NCBI GenBank assembly: GCA_018062085.1 | Contig: JAGOSY010000038.1 | Location: 1-41,609, forward strand | Direction: 5' to 3' | Length of the DNA: 41,609 nt | Source: a bacterium | Lineage (GTDB): Bacteria > Cyanobacteriota > Vampirovibrionia > Obscuribacterales > Obscuribacteraceae | Shown: one piece after another, positions 40,322 to 41,609 of the stretch | How positions within the stretch are numbered: the stretch's first letter is position 1 | Layout of the letters: every line of letters begins with the position of its first letter | Translations under genes and position numbers: made by a program | The notes under the pieces: model-generated | The model's database searches: none | What the model saw: the letters and a program-made list of their open reading frames with translations, nothing else | Told to the model about the DNA's origin: nothing

Positions 40322-41609
40322 TACTTACCTGGCTCTTGGCTCTTACCTTCGAGGTTAGCTGGCTTTTTAGCTTGAATCTTTGTTAGCCGCTCTTCAAAAG
40401 GCACAGCCTCCGCGCCTTTACCATTTGCCTTTAGTGTATCAATTACGAACCTGAGGATTGTAGGAAAGTTACCGTGTTCTTCGCCAATGTGGCTCTTTGT
40501 CTTTTGCGCTAGACGAGCTTCCATAGCCGCTAGGTGACCAGCAGGGTTGGCTAATATCCGAGCCTTGAGATTTTCAGCATTACCATCATCTTGATACGGA
40601 ATAGCTACCGGTGCTTTGATTGTAGATGCACCAGTCTTGGTGGCAGGGGTACTATTAGCATGAATACTACTGGCTGGCACAACAGTTTTAAACTCCCTAT
40701 TGCTTTCAATATTGTCTTCTAACTTTGATAAAAGAACCTTGAGCTTCTCAATGCGATCGAGCAGTTCCGCATCAATTGCCGTGGCGGCAATATCGTCTAT
40801 AGCAAGAAACTCAGCAATATTAGCTTTACCAGCATTGACGCTGTCTTTATCGAGGTGGCGTAAGATAGTCAAAAGATCTAGTCTCTCAACTTTACGCAAA
40901 CCGTCTTTTAATTCATAGGCCTGAATATCAACTTTTCCGTCTGAACCCTGTGCTTTTACAGTAGCCATGCTGACATTCTGTAAGGCACTATTAATAGCCT
41001 CGCCTACCACGGCTACGCTTGACCGAGAGATAGCAATCACACGATTTTCTTTGGTCTGCCCATGATCAACAAAAGTCACTTGAGCCAATTTGTATTCAAC
41101 AGGAGCAGCTTCTAAAGCCTGATCGGCCAGCTTTAGAGCCTCTAGTTTGAGCAAACGGTCACTCAGATTAGTGTCAAGAGCCGTCGTGATCAAGATCTGG
41201 TCTCCCTTTAGCTGGGTATTGACCTTATTGGGGCGGACATACTGTTTTTCACTCAAATAACTGGCCACCCGTTTTGATGGATCTAGAATCGAATCTTCGC
41301 TTACCACTAGTGACTTAAGTAGTTCGTCTTTAGATAGAGAACCTGAGGCGAAAGCTTTTACGTCTCCAACGGTTACTGCAATTTGCTTGAATGAGCTAAG
41401 AAAAGTTGAATTATAGAAATACACAATAACCCGGGGAACTTCGCCTGGAGCCAGGTCCATCAGTGTTTTTGCGATCAAAAGTGCTTCGATCTTACAGTCG
41501 TTGTGGTTGGCTTTGGGGTTTTTATAAGTAGCTACTTCTATGCCATCTTGTGCAACCCGAGCATTCAGACGAATGGTGGGAGCCAGAATTTTAGCTTTTT
41601 CAAGAGCAT
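40321..41609 (-). CDS. Uncharacterised protein, N-terminus beyond the window
   Basis: At least 429 residues; the frame is open to the right edge, so the start is outside. The visible N-terminal part (TIRLNARVAQDGIEVATYKN, then VPRVIVYFYNSTFLSSFKQI) is beta-rich. It is followed by a region with helices (LLKLEALKLADQALEAAPVE), a Lys/Leu coiled segment (LLDRIEKLKVLLSKLEDNIE), a Thr/Ala/Pro linker, and a helical end (NFPTILRFVIDTLKANGKG). I recognise no family. The 5' part of the visible region (KNPKANHNDCKIEALLIAKT) continues smoothly with the rest, so an internal start near 41478 is unlikely. The stop overlaps the start of the exported TPR gene by one base. Confidence 0.6.
   Translation of the reverse strand, partial: ALEKAKILAPTIRLNARVAQDGIEVATYKNPKANHNDCKIEALLIAKTLMDLAPGEVPRVIVYFYNSTFLSSFKQIAVTVGDVKAFASGSLSKDELLKSLVVSEDSILDPSKRVASYLSEKQYVRPNKVNTQLKGDQILITTALDTNLSDRLLKLEALKLADQALEAAPVEYKLAQVTFVDHGQTKENRVIAISRSSVAVVGEAINSALQNVSMATVKAQGSDGKVDIQAYELKDGLRKVERLDLLTILRHLDKDSVNAGKANIAEFLAIDDIAATAIDAELLDRIEKLKVLLSKLEDNIESNREFKTVVPASSIHANSTPATKTGASTIKAPVAIPYQDDGNAENLKARILANPAGHLAAMEARLAQKTKSHIGEEHGNFPTILRFVIDTLKANGKGAEAVPFEERLTKIQAKKPANLEGKSQEPGK

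Noticed and set aside
1..41609. CRISPR arrays, tRNA, rRNA, IS elements or prophage
   Set aside because: Reading both strands I found no regularly spaced repeats, no cloverleaf-like T-loop sequences, no transposase or integrase and no phage structural genes; the SLT domain alone does not make a prophage.

Overview
The window reads as a chromosomal segment of a free-living Gram-negative-type bacterium of moderate GC. It has an arabinose-5-phosphate isomerase of the Kdo/LPS pathway, RodA, a PBP4-type carboxypeptidase, many signal-peptide proteins, and several eukaryote-like Ser/Thr kinases fused to PQQ-propeller or LRR sensor domains. The mix recalls non-photosynthetic Cyanobacteriota (Obscuribacterales/Melainabacteria style), but that placement is an impression from gene content, not a computed result. 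I see no rRNA, tRNA, IS element, prophage block or CRISPR array.

Layout. 1-5.5 kb: the end of rodA, an acyl-CoA dehydrogenase, a probably truncated TPR gene, an esterase-like alpha/beta hydrolase, a small membrane protein and GTP-dependent PEP carboxykinase, whose Shine-Dalgarno lies in a hairpin. 5.5-10 kb: a locus of three unusual proteins without signal peptides: a putative papain-like cysteine peptidase, a membrane-anchored degenerate receiver domain, and a long disordered protein ending in a lytic-transglycosylase (SLT) domain. 10.0-10.7 kb: an inverted-repeat-rich leader and a DUF1348 gene.

10.86-19.41 kb is the most interesting part. It is a six-gene, tightly spaced plus-strand operon: a divergent UbiA-like prenyltransferase, a rifampicin-phosphotransferase-like dikinase lacking the PEP/pyruvate barrel, a BtaA-like (DUF3419) aminocarboxypropyltransferase, a phytol/dolichol-kinase-like membrane protein with a long C-terminal extension, a GNAT acyltransferase and an OleC-like AMP ligase. 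Together they look like a pathway that phosphorylates, condenses and acylates a lipid or prenyl alcohol and installs a SAM-derived aminocarboxypropyl group. I do not recognise it as a described pathway. Lipid-related genes continue downstream: a second, canonical UbiA, a fatty-acid-hydroxylase-family protein and a patatin.

23-33.6 kb is rich in signalling genes: a soluble kinase with a C-terminal PQQ propeller, a transmembrane kinase with an external LRR domain, and a divergent secreted LRR protein that appears to share the kinase's pre-LRR domain. kdsD, an MnmD-like methyltransferase, a PIG3-type quinone oxidoreductase, a TPR membrane protein and a zinc ribbon lie between them. 33.7-41.6 kb: a hotdog thioesterase, 3-hydroxybutyrate dehydrogenase, PBP4/DacB, an exported SRPBCC protein, a degenerate GGDEF protein convergent with a protein built of tandem MshEN-like repeats, a secreted TPR protein, and an unrecognised protein running off the right edge.

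Several genes appear to use TTG or GTG starts supported by Shine-Dalgarno position, and convergent genes are packed with gaps of 10 bases or fewer or with overlaps.
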